A stretch of DNA of 64,000 bases, taken from Pseudobutyrivibrio sp. (lineage in GTDB: Bacteria; Bacillota; Clostridia; Lachnospirales; Lachnospiraceae). Under the pieces are notes generated by a model. It had not been told where the DNA came from. It was given only the letters and a program-made list of their open reading frames with translations, and did no database searches. The position numbers and the translations under genes were made by a program. Position 1 is the stretch's first letter. Each line of letters starts with the position of its first letter. The stretch covers positions 1 through 64,000 of the forward strand of contig NZ_JAFUSK010000045.1 of NCBI RefSeq assembly GCF_017471675.1, written 5' to 3'. Positions 17,959 to 26,742 of this stretch are shown here, in pieces.

Positions 17959-19681
17959 CCATATAATCCCCGTCCATTACTAACTCAATGAAACACCTTG
18001 TACCATTCTCATAGCTATACACCATATCTACCTTTTGGCACATAATTTTTAAACGTCTTGCTACATTAAGAACACCATATCCACCTTCTTTTGAAACAGG
18101 CTTCGTGATATCGGCATTTTGGATACTCTCATTAAGAGTTCTAAGCTTTATAGCATCCATTCCACTTCCATTGTCTGAAACCAAGAATATAATAGAATTA
18201 CCTTGCCCCTGCTTAACTTCTATGCTAATTTTGCCTCCCTCTTCCATATTAGCGAATCCATGCTTAATGGAATTTTCCACTATTGGCTGCAAAATCAGCT
18301 TAGGAACTTTATGTTTACAAAGATTATCCTGACATGTTATTTCATAATCAAACATATTGTTATTTCTAAATTGCTGGATATCCAAATATGATTTAACATG
18401 AGTCAGTTCTTCCTCTATTTCTATCACATTATTTCCGTTGGATAGTGTAATTCTAAGAAGCTTTGATAACGAATCTACCATTATCATAATCTTTTCCTGC
18501 TTATTAATTCTTGCAAGCATGTATATATTTTCCAAAGTGTTGTATAAAAAATGAGGATGAATCTGATACATCAATGACTCCATTTCAAGTCTACGTGCTT
18601 CTTTTTCTTTTGTTTGCACCTGCGTCATCAAATATTTTATTCTATGAAGCATTGTATTATAGGATTTCCCTATTTCATCCAACTCTGTATTTGTGTCTAT
18701 ATGCATTTCTTTAGACAATGATGTCTCTGAAAAATCTTGCATTTCTTTGGAAATCATCTGTACTGGTTCTGAAAAACGTTTTGCAGCACTAAAACTAAAC
18801 CCTATGGCAAAAATAATTGCCATCCCCATAAAAATAAACATCCAACCTAATGCATTTTCAACAGATTTATATACCTCTTTATCGCTGATATAAGATACCA
18901 AATACATGTCCCCATCTACATGATATCTACTGAATACATAACCCTCATCTATCTTTACCATGCCCTCATTCAATATAGACTCCTCGATTTTAGATAAAGT
19001 CTCATTGTTTATCTCTTGTTGGCATTTTTTAGCGTATATTTTTCTATCAGGACCTATTAAATAAAAGCTAAACCTATTATCTGTGCAGGCATTCAAGACC
19101 TCATCAACCAGGTTAGATTTTATTTCGATAAGAATTCTGTCTGATTCAAATAGAGTATCTATACTTCTAACATTTCTTATAGCAAACAGCTCTACACTAT
19201 CATCCTTTTTAGTGCTATAGACATTAGCTAAGGGTTGCCAAAATATATGAAGCTTGGCATAATCCAAACTCAAAAGTCTGTCAAACTCTTCATTTTTCAA
19301 ATTAACGCTATCACCAGAATAAGAGTACACTTGACCACTATTTTTTATATAATATGTACTGCTTTGAACATCATCTGTGTACATTAAAAGATTGTGAAGA
19401 AGGTTTTCCTTCTCCTTAACATTCAGCTCATCTTTAAAAATACATTTTTGAACAAATGAATCGATTATGATGGAATCTGTATCCTCTTTAATATCCTGAA
19501 AAAGGCTGTCCATTGAATCAGACATTTTGCTAACATTATTCATACCAATGTCTATTATAGCTTCTCGTTCCTCATTAACGAAACTAAGCATTACAAGCAA
19601 AAATGAGAATGACAGTCCAAAGATGAGAACTAATGCCAATAATAATATTTTATTTCTTATTCCATATACTTTTTTATTCAT
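17948..19681 (-). CDS. YesM-type sensor histidine kinase
   Basis: Membrane sensor kinase of 577 residues. Transmembrane helix 1 (about 10-32), an extracellular sensor region (about 33-275), transmembrane helix 2 (about 277-300), a HAMP linker, and a histidine-kinase core with the phospho-accepting His in YQIHPHFLYN (about residue 375). The HATPase N-box is VENSIKHGF, followed by DNGSGMD. The start lies two bases after the response-regulator stop. With that regulator and the two binding proteins it should adjust the alpha-glucan operon to extracellular oligosaccharides. Confidence 0.93.
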   Translation of the reverse strand: MNKKVYGIRNKILLLALVLIFGLSFSFLLVMLSFVNEEREAIIDIGMNNVSKMSDSMDSLFQDIKEDTDSIIIDSFVQKCIFKDELNVKEKENLLHNLLMYTDDVQSSTYYIKNSGQVYSYSGDSVNLKNEEFDRLLSLDYAKLHIFWQPLANVYSTKKDDSVELFAIRNVRSIDTLFESDRILIEIKSNLVDEVLNACTDNRFSFYLIGPDRKIYAKKCQQEINNETLSKIEESILNEGMVKIDEGYVFSRYHVDGDMYLVSYISDKEVYKSVENALGWMFIFMGMAIIFAIGFSFSAAKRFSEPVQMISKEMQDFSETSLSKEMHIDTNTELDEIGKSYNTMLHRIKYLMTQVQTKEKEARRLEMESLMYQIHPHFLYNTLENIYMLARINKQEKIMIMVDSLSKLLRITLSNGNNVIEIEEELTHVKSYLDIQQFRNNNMFDYEITCQDNLCKHKVPKLILQPIVENSIKHGFANMEEGGKISIEVKQGQGNSIIFLVSDNGSGMDAIKLRTLNESIQNADITKPVSKEGGYGVLNVARRLKIMCQKVDMVYSYENGTRCFIELVMDGDYMDEC

Positions 19682-19683
19682 AC

Positions 19684-21261
19684 TTATAATTTAGAATCAA
19701 TTCTGTAATCACTAGGTATTTTTCCAGTTGCTTCTCTAAATATCTTTGTAAAATAGGACGAATTAGCAATTCCAACCCTTCTTCCTATTTCAGAAATGCT
19801 TAAATCCGTTGTAACTAATAGTCTTTTTGCAACATCTAACTTTTGGTTCAAAACATATTGCTTAAAGGAACAATTTGTAACCGCTTTAAATATTCTTCCA
19901 AAATATACTGGATTAAGATGAACCTGCTCAGCAACTAATCCTATTGTTAAGTCTTCTTCAAGATGTGCTTCTATATATTTACATGCACTGTTCACATATT
20001 CATTAGTTCTATGCTTTTCATCCCCTATCGCCATTTGTTTTCTTTTTGAAATAGCATATACTCCCAAGTCATAATACATTCTTACCAACTTGTGAGTAGG
20101 ATGATTAAACAAAGCTTCATACATTCCCCTAAAACGCTTATATAAATCCTTATCCATTCCATAGCTTTCTCTAAGGAACATTTCTGTATTCAACACCAAA
20201 TGATGGACGAAAGTACAATCAATTGATTCTTCTGCCACAAACGAATCTAAAAATACTATAAGCTTTGACTTGAATTCTTCCTCATCATTCTTCCTTAGTG
20301 CCTGTATTATTCCTGCCTCAACATCATATGGATACCCGGATAAATTATCCTCCATCTCACAATCTTCCATATCAGCGTCCACTTCACAGGCGAAATCATA
20401 TAACTTCTTAGCAGCTGTAACAGAAGCAATAATCCCTTCTATACCATAATAACCATCAGTAACAGCTGAAATAATATCAAACCCTAAATCTATCTTGGCA
20501 TTGCTAATGATAAGCTTACATTTGTATGGTTTGTTATTGTTCCCCAAATCTACAATAAAAATTCCACTACCATCAATATTCTTTTTTGTCCAAAGCTTAT
20601 ATTCTTTGGATAATCCGTTTTCAAGATAAGAAAACAGCGTAAATCGTTTTCTATCAAAATCCTCATACTCGCTTATCTTATAAATCACATCCACATCGGC
20701 AATTATCGTAGCATAATAATGCTCCTGGGCTCCATCTGAAAGAAAATCTTTACAACCAGTAATAAACTGTTCTTTTGTTAGACTTCCCTCAATCAGTCTA
20801 CTAATCATATATGTTGGAAAGCTACTTTGATTTTCCTTAAAAATATTTTCCCAAGCCTCAACTGCAACATCCTTTTCCTTATCCTTTGTTACAATTCTAT
20901 AGACCTTTTCCATGGTCAGTAGCATATCATCATTTATAGGTTTAACAATATAAGCCAAAGCCCCCTTATCACAGGCAGCTTTGGCGTACTCAAAATCTTT
21001 ATAGGCACTCAACACCACAAATCGTATTTCTGGATTGGTTAAGGCTGCTTTTTCCATCAGCTCTATTCCGTCCATATTTTTCATGCAGATGTCCGTAAGC
21101 ACAACATCCACTTTTTCGTTTTCAATAATAGATAATGCTTCCTTACCAGACATTGCTGTCCCCACAACCGAAAACCCTACTGATTCCCAATCAAAAGTCT
21201 TACTTAGACCTTCGAGAATAATCGGTTCATCATCTACTATTACAAGATTTAATAAATTCAT
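19684..21261 (-). CDS. YesN-type AraC-family response regulator
   Basis: DNA-binding response regulator of 525 residues. The N-terminal receiver domain has VIVDDEP, the phospho-acceptor Asp in VLTDICM, and the switch Lys in IVKPIND. A long linker leads to a C-terminal AraC helix-turn-helix pair (about 425-525) with VHLNPVYFGRIFK and ANSSYFTKIFRE. It lies between the cytosolic pullulanase and its cognate kinase inside the operon, so it probably autoregulates the locus. Only a weak ribosome binding site (AAGAAAC) is seen before the ATG. Confidence 0.93.
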   Translation of the reverse strand: MNLLNLVIVDDEPIILEGLSKTFDWESVGFSVVGTAMSGKEALSIIENEKVDVVLTDICMKNMDGIELMEKAALTNPEIRFVVLSAYKDFEYAKAACDKGALAYIVKPINDDMLLTMEKVYRIVTKDKEKDVAVEAWENIFKENQSSFPTYMISRLIEGSLTKEQFITGCKDFLSDGAQEHYYATIIADVDVIYKISEYEDFDRKRFTLFSYLENGLSKEYKLWTKKNIDGSGIFIVDLGNNNKPYKCKLIISNAKIDLGFDIISAVTDGYYGIEGIIASVTAAKKLYDFACEVDADMEDCEMEDNLSGYPYDVEAGIIQALRKNDEEEFKSKLIVFLDSFVAEESIDCTFVHHLVLNTEMFLRESYGMDKDLYKRFRGMYEALFNHPTHKLVRMYYDLGVYAISKRKQMAIGDEKHRTNEYVNSACKYIEAHLEEDLTIGLVAEQVHLNPVYFGRIFKAVTNCSFKQYVLNQKLDVAKRLLVTTDLSISEIGRRVGIANSSYFTKIFREATGKIPSDYRIDSKL

Positions 21262-21268
21262 AGTTTCT

Positions 21269-23125
21269 TTATTTATTCTTTAATACCAAAAATGTTATCG
21301 GTGGAATAACTACACAATTCTTATAATCATTCCTAATCCTATTATCGGAAGAAATAAGTTTTTCATACTCTCCTTCAGGAAGATTATAGCTTACTTCTCT
21401 ATCCTCAGGATTAATAAGAATTAATATCCTTTCATTCTCACAGCTTCCTATTACCATTATGCTTTCATCATCAATGCCCTCTTTGAAACTCTCAAAAACA
21501 ATATTAGCATAGGTTCTTTTAAATGATATAAGTGACTTATAGTAGTCTATCATATCCTGCTTCTCAGGATCTTTTAATACATTCCAATCTATACTATTTA
21601 CAAAATCACTAGATTTATAGGAATTAGAAATAAGGTTACCTGCCTCATCTACTTTGGTTCTTCCAAACTCTTCTCCATTAAGTAATAACGTAGTACCTTT
21701 TGATACAAAACAAATACCAGCTGCAAGCATACACTGCTTATACAAAATATCATCAGGTAAATGTGAATCTGCCACCTTAAATTTATCAAACAATGTATAA
21801 TCATCATGACAGCTAACATAATTAATCAGTTGAGTGGAATTTGAAGTGTAATACCTGTTTCCCAACAGACAACTTTTTAGCAGGCTCTTCATCCCACTTG
21901 CTCCGTTGCAATATCCCTTTTCTTTTGGATGGAAATTGTCGCCCCTTAAAAGGTTTCTGATAACATCATCAAAATATGCAAACTCCGGTGTCTTAGCTGC
22001 ATTCATCTGAGTGGCAAGCCTTTTCTTTTCAGTCATTACTGTAGGAAGCTCCCAGCCTTCTCCGTGAAATATAACATCTGGTCTAATGGCATGTACTTTG
22101 GCAACTAATTCATTGATAGTATCCACATCAATAAGACCAACCAAATCAAATCTAAAGCCATCTATGTGGTACTCCTTAGTCCAATATAGAATATTATCAA
22201 CTATAAATTTGCTGACCATATATCGTTCTGAGGCTGTATCATTGCCACAAAACGAGCCGTTGCTATATGTTCCCTCATTGCTTATTCTAGAAAAATACCC
22301 AGGTACAATTTTGTTAAAACAAAAATCCTTAGCATCAAATACATGGTTTAAAACAACATCCATTACAACACTAAGTCCCTTATTATGGCAAGCCATAATC
22401 ATTTCCTTTAACTCTATTATTCTTGCCTTAGGGTTATATGGGTCTGTTGAATATGAGCCCTCCACCGAAAAATAATTTTTGGGATCATAACCCCAGTTAA
22501 AGCTCGGATTTTTTTCATCAACACTACCGAAATCATATATTGGAAGAAACTGAATATGTGTTACTCCCAAATCTGCAATGTAATTAAGTCCTACCTTACT
22601 ACCCTCATTAGCAGTCTCAGTTACACCCTTGAACAATCCTTTGTGCTTCACATTAGAAGAATCAGATATAGTCAAATCTCGTACATGAGCTTCATAGATA
22701 ACTCGCTCATTTGCTTGAAGAGATGCATTTGGATTTTTATCACTGTTCCACCCCTTAGGATTTGTTGTTTCTAAATCCACAATAGCTGCCCTATCTCCAT
22801 TTATGCCAACAGCAATTGCATATGGATCACAGGCCTCTGTCAAATCATTATTCCTTTTTATTAGATATGTATAGTAGCAATTTAAAAAACATTTCCCTGC
22901 ATTCGCAACAAATACACCTTTTCCTTCATTTGTCATTGGGATTTTAGTCTTACTTACTCTATCAAGAATATCTCCTGATTCATAAATGACAACCCAAACA
23001 CTATCTGCCTCTGGTGCCCACAAACGAAATTCAATACCTTCCTTTGTCACCTTAAGACCTAATGGACCATCATAATTGAAATTGTTATTAAATTCTTCTG
23101 ATATTTTTCCTTTGTATAAATTCAT
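21269..23125 (-). CDS. Cytosolic type I pullulanase / debranching enzyme
   Basis: GH13 enzyme of 618 residues without signal peptide or anchor. The N-terminal CBM48 (about 15-110) precedes the barrel with FNWGYDPKN, DGFRFDLVG (nucleophile), FHGEGW (acid) and NYVSCHDD. It is close to the catalytic part of the secreted pullulanase but lacks CBM41 and the stalk. The start lies two bases after the permease stop, which indicates co-transcription. Expected role: removing branches from imported maltodextrins. Specificity between pullulan, glycogen and limit dextrin is not readable from sequence. Confidence 0.9.
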   Translation of the reverse strand: MNLYKGKISEEFNNNFNYDGPLGLKVTKEGIEFRLWAPEADSVWVVIYESGDILDRVSKTKIPMTNEGKGVFVANAGKCFLNCYYTYLIKRNNDLTEACDPYAIAVGINGDRAAIVDLETTNPKGWNSDKNPNASLQANERVIYEAHVRDLTISDSSNVKHKGLFKGVTETANEGSKVGLNYIADLGVTHIQFLPIYDFGSVDEKNPSFNWGYDPKNYFSVEGSYSTDPYNPKARIIELKEMIMACHNKGLSVVMDVVLNHVFDAKDFCFNKIVPGYFSRISNEGTYSNGSFCGNDTASERYMVSKFIVDNILYWTKEYHIDGFRFDLVGLIDVDTINELVAKVHAIRPDVIFHGEGWELPTVMTEKKRLATQMNAAKTPEFAYFDDVIRNLLRGDNFHPKEKGYCNGASGMKSLLKSCLLGNRYYTSNSTQLINYVSCHDDYTLFDKFKVADSHLPDDILYKQCMLAAGICFVSKGTTLLLNGEEFGRTKVDEAGNLISNSYKSSDFVNSIDWNVLKDPEKQDMIDYYKSLISFKRTYANIVFESFKEGIDDESIMVIGSCENERILILINPEDREVSYNLPEGEYEKLISSDNRIRNDYKNCVVIPPITFLVLKNK

Positions 23126-23127
23126 TT

Positions 23128-23970
23128 CTACCCCTTCGATGCGCCACTAGTTATTCCTTCTACATAATATCTCTGTAGCGCCATAAACAATATTGATATT
23201 GGAATTGAAACCAGTACACAACCAGCAGCAAACTGAGTGTAATACTCGGATATAAATTCTCTTTCCAGCATCTTAGCTAATCCAATAGCAACTGTATATT
23301 TATCATAATTATCTCCCATTATTACTGAGGCAAAGATATAATCAACCCACGGCCCCATAAACGATGTAAGAATTGTGGTCACGGCTATAGGTTTAGATAA
23401 TGGCAAAATAATCTTAGTAAATATTTGAAGCCTTGTAGCTCCCTCAAGGCTAGCTGCCTCCTCCATAGACTTAGATATTGTATCAAAAAATCCTTTTGCC
23501 ACAAAGAATCCTGCTCCTGATGCTCCTGAGTATACCATAACTAAGGCCAATAATGATTGTGTTATTCCAAGGCCTTTTAAAATATAGTATACGGCTATCA
23601 TCGACATAAATCCTGGAAACATCCCAAGAATCATGGCCATATTCATAAAAGGTTTTCTCATTCTGAATCTTAGTCTACTCATGCAAAATGATACTGACAA
23701 CACAAAAATAGTAGATATTAGGCAGCTGAATATTGCAACTAGCAATGTGTTACCAAACCATTTTGCAAAATGAAACTGCTCTGTTTCAAATAACAGCCTT
23801 CTATAATTATCTAAAGTATAAGCCTTTGGAAAAAAGTAGGATGTGTAAGATCCTTTTTCCTTTCTAAATGATGCAATTATAACCCAGAAAATAGGAAATA
23901 GCCAAACAACAGAAAGTAACACTAAGCCTATATGGGATACAACTGATTTTATTCTTGCTTTAGCTCTCAT
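23128..23970 (-). CDS. Maltodextrin-type ABC permease, MalG-like
   Basis: Inner-membrane permease of 280 residues with about six transmembrane segments. The cytoplasmic loop EAASLEGATRLQIFTKIILP is the EAA motif of CUT1 sugar permeases. The C-terminal YVEGITSGASKG is typical of MalG-like subunits. The ATG overlaps the MalF-like stop by one base. It should pair with that permease and the binding protein at 25374-26642. No ATPase gene is nearby, so an MsmK/MsiK-type shared ATPase is expected elsewhere. Confidence 0.9.
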   Translation of the reverse strand: MRAKARIKSVVSHIGLVLLSVVWLFPIFWVIIASFRKEKGSYTSYFFPKAYTLDNYRRLLFETEQFHFAKWFGNTLLVAIFSCLISTIFVLSVSFCMSRLRFRMRKPFMNMAMILGMFPGFMSMIAVYYILKGLGITQSLLALVMVYSGASGAGFFVAKGFFDTISKSMEEAASLEGATRLQIFTKIILPLSKPIAVTTILTSFMGPWVDYIFASVIMGDNYDKYTVAIGLAKMLEREFISEYYTQFAAGCVLVSIPISILFMALQRYYVEGITSGASKG

Positions 23971-25301
23971 TATTGGAATCCCTCCTCATTTTTGTAAGCA
24001 GAAGTCCTATGATAGGTTAATAATGAAACTACTGCTGAAATAATAAATACCAAAATACCAATTGTAGAAGCATAACAATAATCTTTACTTCCTACCGTAA
24101 GCTTATATAACCAAGTTACCAGCAAATCAGTCTTTCCTGCCTGGTAATAATCAATTGTACTTGGACCTCCTGCAGTTAAAAGATAGATAACGTTAAAGTT
24201 ATTAACATTGCCTATAAACTGAGTAATCAGATAGGGAGTCATAACAAAAATTATGTATGGCAATGTAATCTTTCTAAAAATAGTAAGTGTATTGGCGCCA
24301 TCTATTTTAGCTGCCTCATATAACTCGCCTGGAATATTCATAAGAATTCCTGTAACAATCATCATGGTATAAGGCGCACCAATCCACAAATTCACTAATA
24401 TAACAGTGACCCTGGCCCAAGTGGCATTTGTCCAAAATGGCAATGGATTATCAATTAGTCCTATTTCTTTTAATAGCACATTAATTGCACCCTCAGACTG
24501 AAGCATCGTTCTGATGATCAATAATGAAACAAATTGTGGTACAGCCACACTGGTGGCTAAAACTGAACGCCATAATTTTTTTATCTTTACATAAGGAGAA
24601 TTAATCCACATTGCAAGTACTAACCCGAATAAGAAGCATGTAATTGTAGCAACTATAGCCCACACTACAGTCCATCCTAAAATAGGCCAGAAGCTTTTTC
24701 CTAAAGGAGAATTTTTGCTTAAAATTACAAAAAAATTATCAAGTCCTACCCAGTCAAATAATTTTCCTGGTGGTTGATGATCGTGATTATAATTTGTAAA
24801 AGCTACTAATATCATGTATAAAAGCGGCAAAACAGAAAACGCCAAAATTCCTATGATTGGTAAAGCAAGAAGTGTAATATGCACCTTTGAATCTAAAAAA
24901 AGGCCTATATCCTCCTTAATAGTTAACGGTCTTTTTCCCTTCTCTATAGCTTCCTGTGCCAAATATGCTGATTCCACACTTAGTCTTGCAACAATTATCA
25001 AGCTAACAATAATCATCAAACACAAGGTGCCAAACAATAGAAGGAGCATAGAATTATCTCCGTCCACCAGGATTTCTATGCCCTTTCTTTCATCCATCAC
25101 CCAGCCCTGCTCTTGGGTTCCCAATGTAAAAAGACCCTTTAATGCATCGAGTCCATAAAAAACAAAATAAAGCACATAGGTAATTTCCACACAAAGAAAT
25201 ATTAACCCCTTTACTATTTGACCTCTCATAATATTACCAAAACCAAATATCAACAAAGATAGTTTGGTAATGCTATCGCCTTTTTTTAATGTTTTAAACA
25301 T
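23970..25301 (-). CDS. Maltodextrin-type ABC permease, MalF-like with long N-terminus
   Basis: Permease of 443 residues with about eight hydrophobic segments. The N-terminal 150 residues, including two membrane spans and a soluble loop, extend beyond the common six-span core, as in many MalF proteins. The EAA loop is EAAKIDGANTLTIFRKITLP. A hairpin with a T-run (25318-25353) lies just upstream, between it and the binding-protein gene. This probably lowers permease expression relative to the binding protein. AAAGGAATG precedes the start. Confidence 0.9.
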   Translation of the reverse strand: MFKTLKKGDSITKLSLLIFGFGNIMRGQIVKGLIFLCVEITYVLYFVFYGLDALKGLFTLGTQEQGWVMDERKGIEILVDGDNSMLLLLFGTLCLMIIVSLIIVARLSVESAYLAQEAIEKGKRPLTIKEDIGLFLDSKVHITLLALPIIGILAFSVLPLLYMILVAFTNYNHDHQPPGKLFDWVGLDNFFVILSKNSPLGKSFWPILGWTVVWAIVATITCFLFGLVLAMWINSPYVKIKKLWRSVLATSVAVPQFVSLLIIRTMLQSEGAINVLLKEIGLIDNPLPFWTNATWARVTVILVNLWIGAPYTMMIVTGILMNIPGELYEAAKIDGANTLTIFRKITLPYIIFVMTPYLITQFIGNVNNFNVIYLLTAGGPSTIDYYQAGKTDLLVTWLYKLTVGSKDYCYASTIGILVFIISAVVSLLTYHRTSAYKNEEGFQ

Positions 25302-25317
25302 TACTACATTCCTTTCT

Positions 25318-25353
25318 AAAAAATAGACTCCCTAAAGTAACTTCAGAGAGTCT
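25318..25353 (-). terminator. Intercistronic partial terminator between binding protein and permease
   Basis: Minus-strand hairpin AGACTC...GAGTCT with extended inner pairing (25325-25353) followed by T6. A leaky terminator after the first gene is common in binding-protein operons. Confidence 0.75.
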
Positions 25354-25373
25354 AAAGTAAGCTTTCTATCTAA

Positions 25374-26642
25374 TTATTCTCCAAGTTTTGCAAGAATGCT
25401 TTCCACTAATATATCAAGTGATTGCTGCATATTTTCATGTGTAATATTTCCAGCAATGCAATCCTGACCAAAAGCTTCCATAGGTGACCAGAAATTAGAA
25501 ATCTGTGGATTTGATGTCTGAACTGTTGATGCAAGTTCAACCTGCTCTGCCAAAGCACTTACAGCAGGATTTGAAGCTAACAATTCTTTATCTTCTACTA
25601 ATGTATTGCAGACTGGTGTAGACGAACGTTGCTCAAAACGTAACTTCTGAACCTTTTCAGATGTAATATAATTTGCTAGTGCCATTGCCTCTAATGGATA
25701 CTTTGTCTGAGCATTTACACCATAAATATTAAAATTAACAATTGGACTAGGCTGAATTTCCTTATCCTCTGTTATATTTACAGTTGGAAAAGTAGTAACT
25801 CCAAAATCATCACCTAAAGATTCCTTGATTGCTACTGCATTCCAGGTTCCTGTTATGGCAGCTCCAAGTGTTCTATCTGCAAATCCTGATAACAATAAAG
25901 TATCATCATAATTTCCTACTTTTTTATTATGTGTTAAATCGAGGATGTAATTTCCTACTTCTAAACCATTTTCATTATTAAATGAACATTCTGTAGCATC
26001 CTGACCATCGGTTCCAAACAATGTACAGCCGTTTCCAAAAAAGAAGCTGGCCATGTACCAACCATTATCCAAATCCATTGCAAAATTTATATCACTGCCT
26101 AAATCCTTTTCAAGCATTGTATCCAGGTTTTTAACCTCATCTTCTGTATATTTTGATTTATCGTAATACATGATGTAAGAATTCGATGTGGAAGGGTAAC
26201 CATAAAGATTACCATCAAGTACCGCTGCATCAACTGCTGTTTTTGTTGTTCTTTGCTCTATTTCTTCTCTGTCAGATGTAATCTTATAAAGAGTTCCCGC
26301 TGTAACAAGACCATATAGTTGGTCTGATGCAAATTCAAATACATCAGCTGCTGCTTCAGTATCTTTTAAGACCTCGTCCTTGGCATCTGCTGAGCTTACA
26401 ACCGCAAGCTCTATATCCCAGCCAGCTGCCTCTGGAAAATCCTTCTTGAAGTCATCGATTGCTTCCTGCAAATATGCCTGATCATCCTGGGATCCCCATA
26501 GCTTTAGCTTGGCATCACTAGCATATAAGCTTTCATCATCTGTTAATTCTTTGCTACTTCCTACATTCTCAGTTGTGCCGCAACCTACTAGCCCCAATAC
26601 AATAGAACCGCTTAATACTAAACTTAATAATCTTTTTTTCAT
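25374..26642 (-). CDS. Maltodextrin-type ABC substrate-binding lipoprotein, MalE-like
   Basis: Lipid-anchored binding protein of 422 residues with lipobox LVGC (Cys21). ITSDREEIEQRT, YGYPSTSNSYIMYYDKSKY, the ITGTWNA segment and the C-terminal FWSPMEAFGQ are typical of CUT1 maltodextrin-binding proteins. It is the first gene of the uptake operon. It has its own promoter (26702-26730), and a hairpin lies directly against the start codon (26642-26681). Confidence 0.9.
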   Translation of the reverse strand: MKKRLLSLVLSGSIVLGLVGCGTTENVGSSKELTDDESLYASDAKLKLWGSQDDQAYLQEAIDDFKKDFPEAAGWDIELAVVSSADAKDEVLKDTEAAADVFEFASDQLYGLVTAGTLYKITSDREEIEQRTTKTAVDAAVLDGNLYGYPSTSNSYIMYYDKSKYTEDEVKNLDTMLEKDLGSDINFAMDLDNGWYMASFFFGNGCTLFGTDGQDATECSFNNENGLEVGNYILDLTHNKKVGNYDDTLLLSGFADRTLGAAITGTWNAVAIKESLGDDFGVTTFPTVNITEDKEIQPSPIVNFNIYGVNAQTKYPLEAMALANYITSEKVQKLRFEQRSSTPVCNTLVEDKELLASNPAVSALAEQVELASTVQTSNPQISNFWSPMEAFGQDCIAGNITHENMQQSLDILVESILAKLGE

Positions 26643-26681
26643 AAAAAAACCTATCCCTTTCTTTTAAGATAGGGATAGGTT
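26642..26681 (-). promoter_or_regulatory. Terminator-like hairpin abutting the start codon of the MalE-like gene
   Basis: On the minus strand AACCTATCCC and GGGATAGGTT form a perfect 10-bp stem (26648-26681), followed by T7 that runs straight into ATG. It can end transcripts of the upstream GH43 gene. It also lies in the leader made from the promoter at 26702-26730. The AGG in the stem is the only Shine-Dalgarno-like motif, so the hairpin may mask it. Confidence 0.65.
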
Positions 26682-26701
26682 ATCAAAAATAAAAATATCC
26701 A

Positions 26702-26730
26702 AATATAAATTTTTAAATCTTGTATATCAA
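26702..26730 (-). promoter_or_regulatory. Promoter of the maltodextrin uptake operon
   Basis: On the minus strand TTGATA (26725-26730) and TATATT (26702-26707) are separated by 17 bases, in the gap after the GH43 stop codon. Confidence 0.6.
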
Positions 26731-26742
26731 AAAATAAACTTA

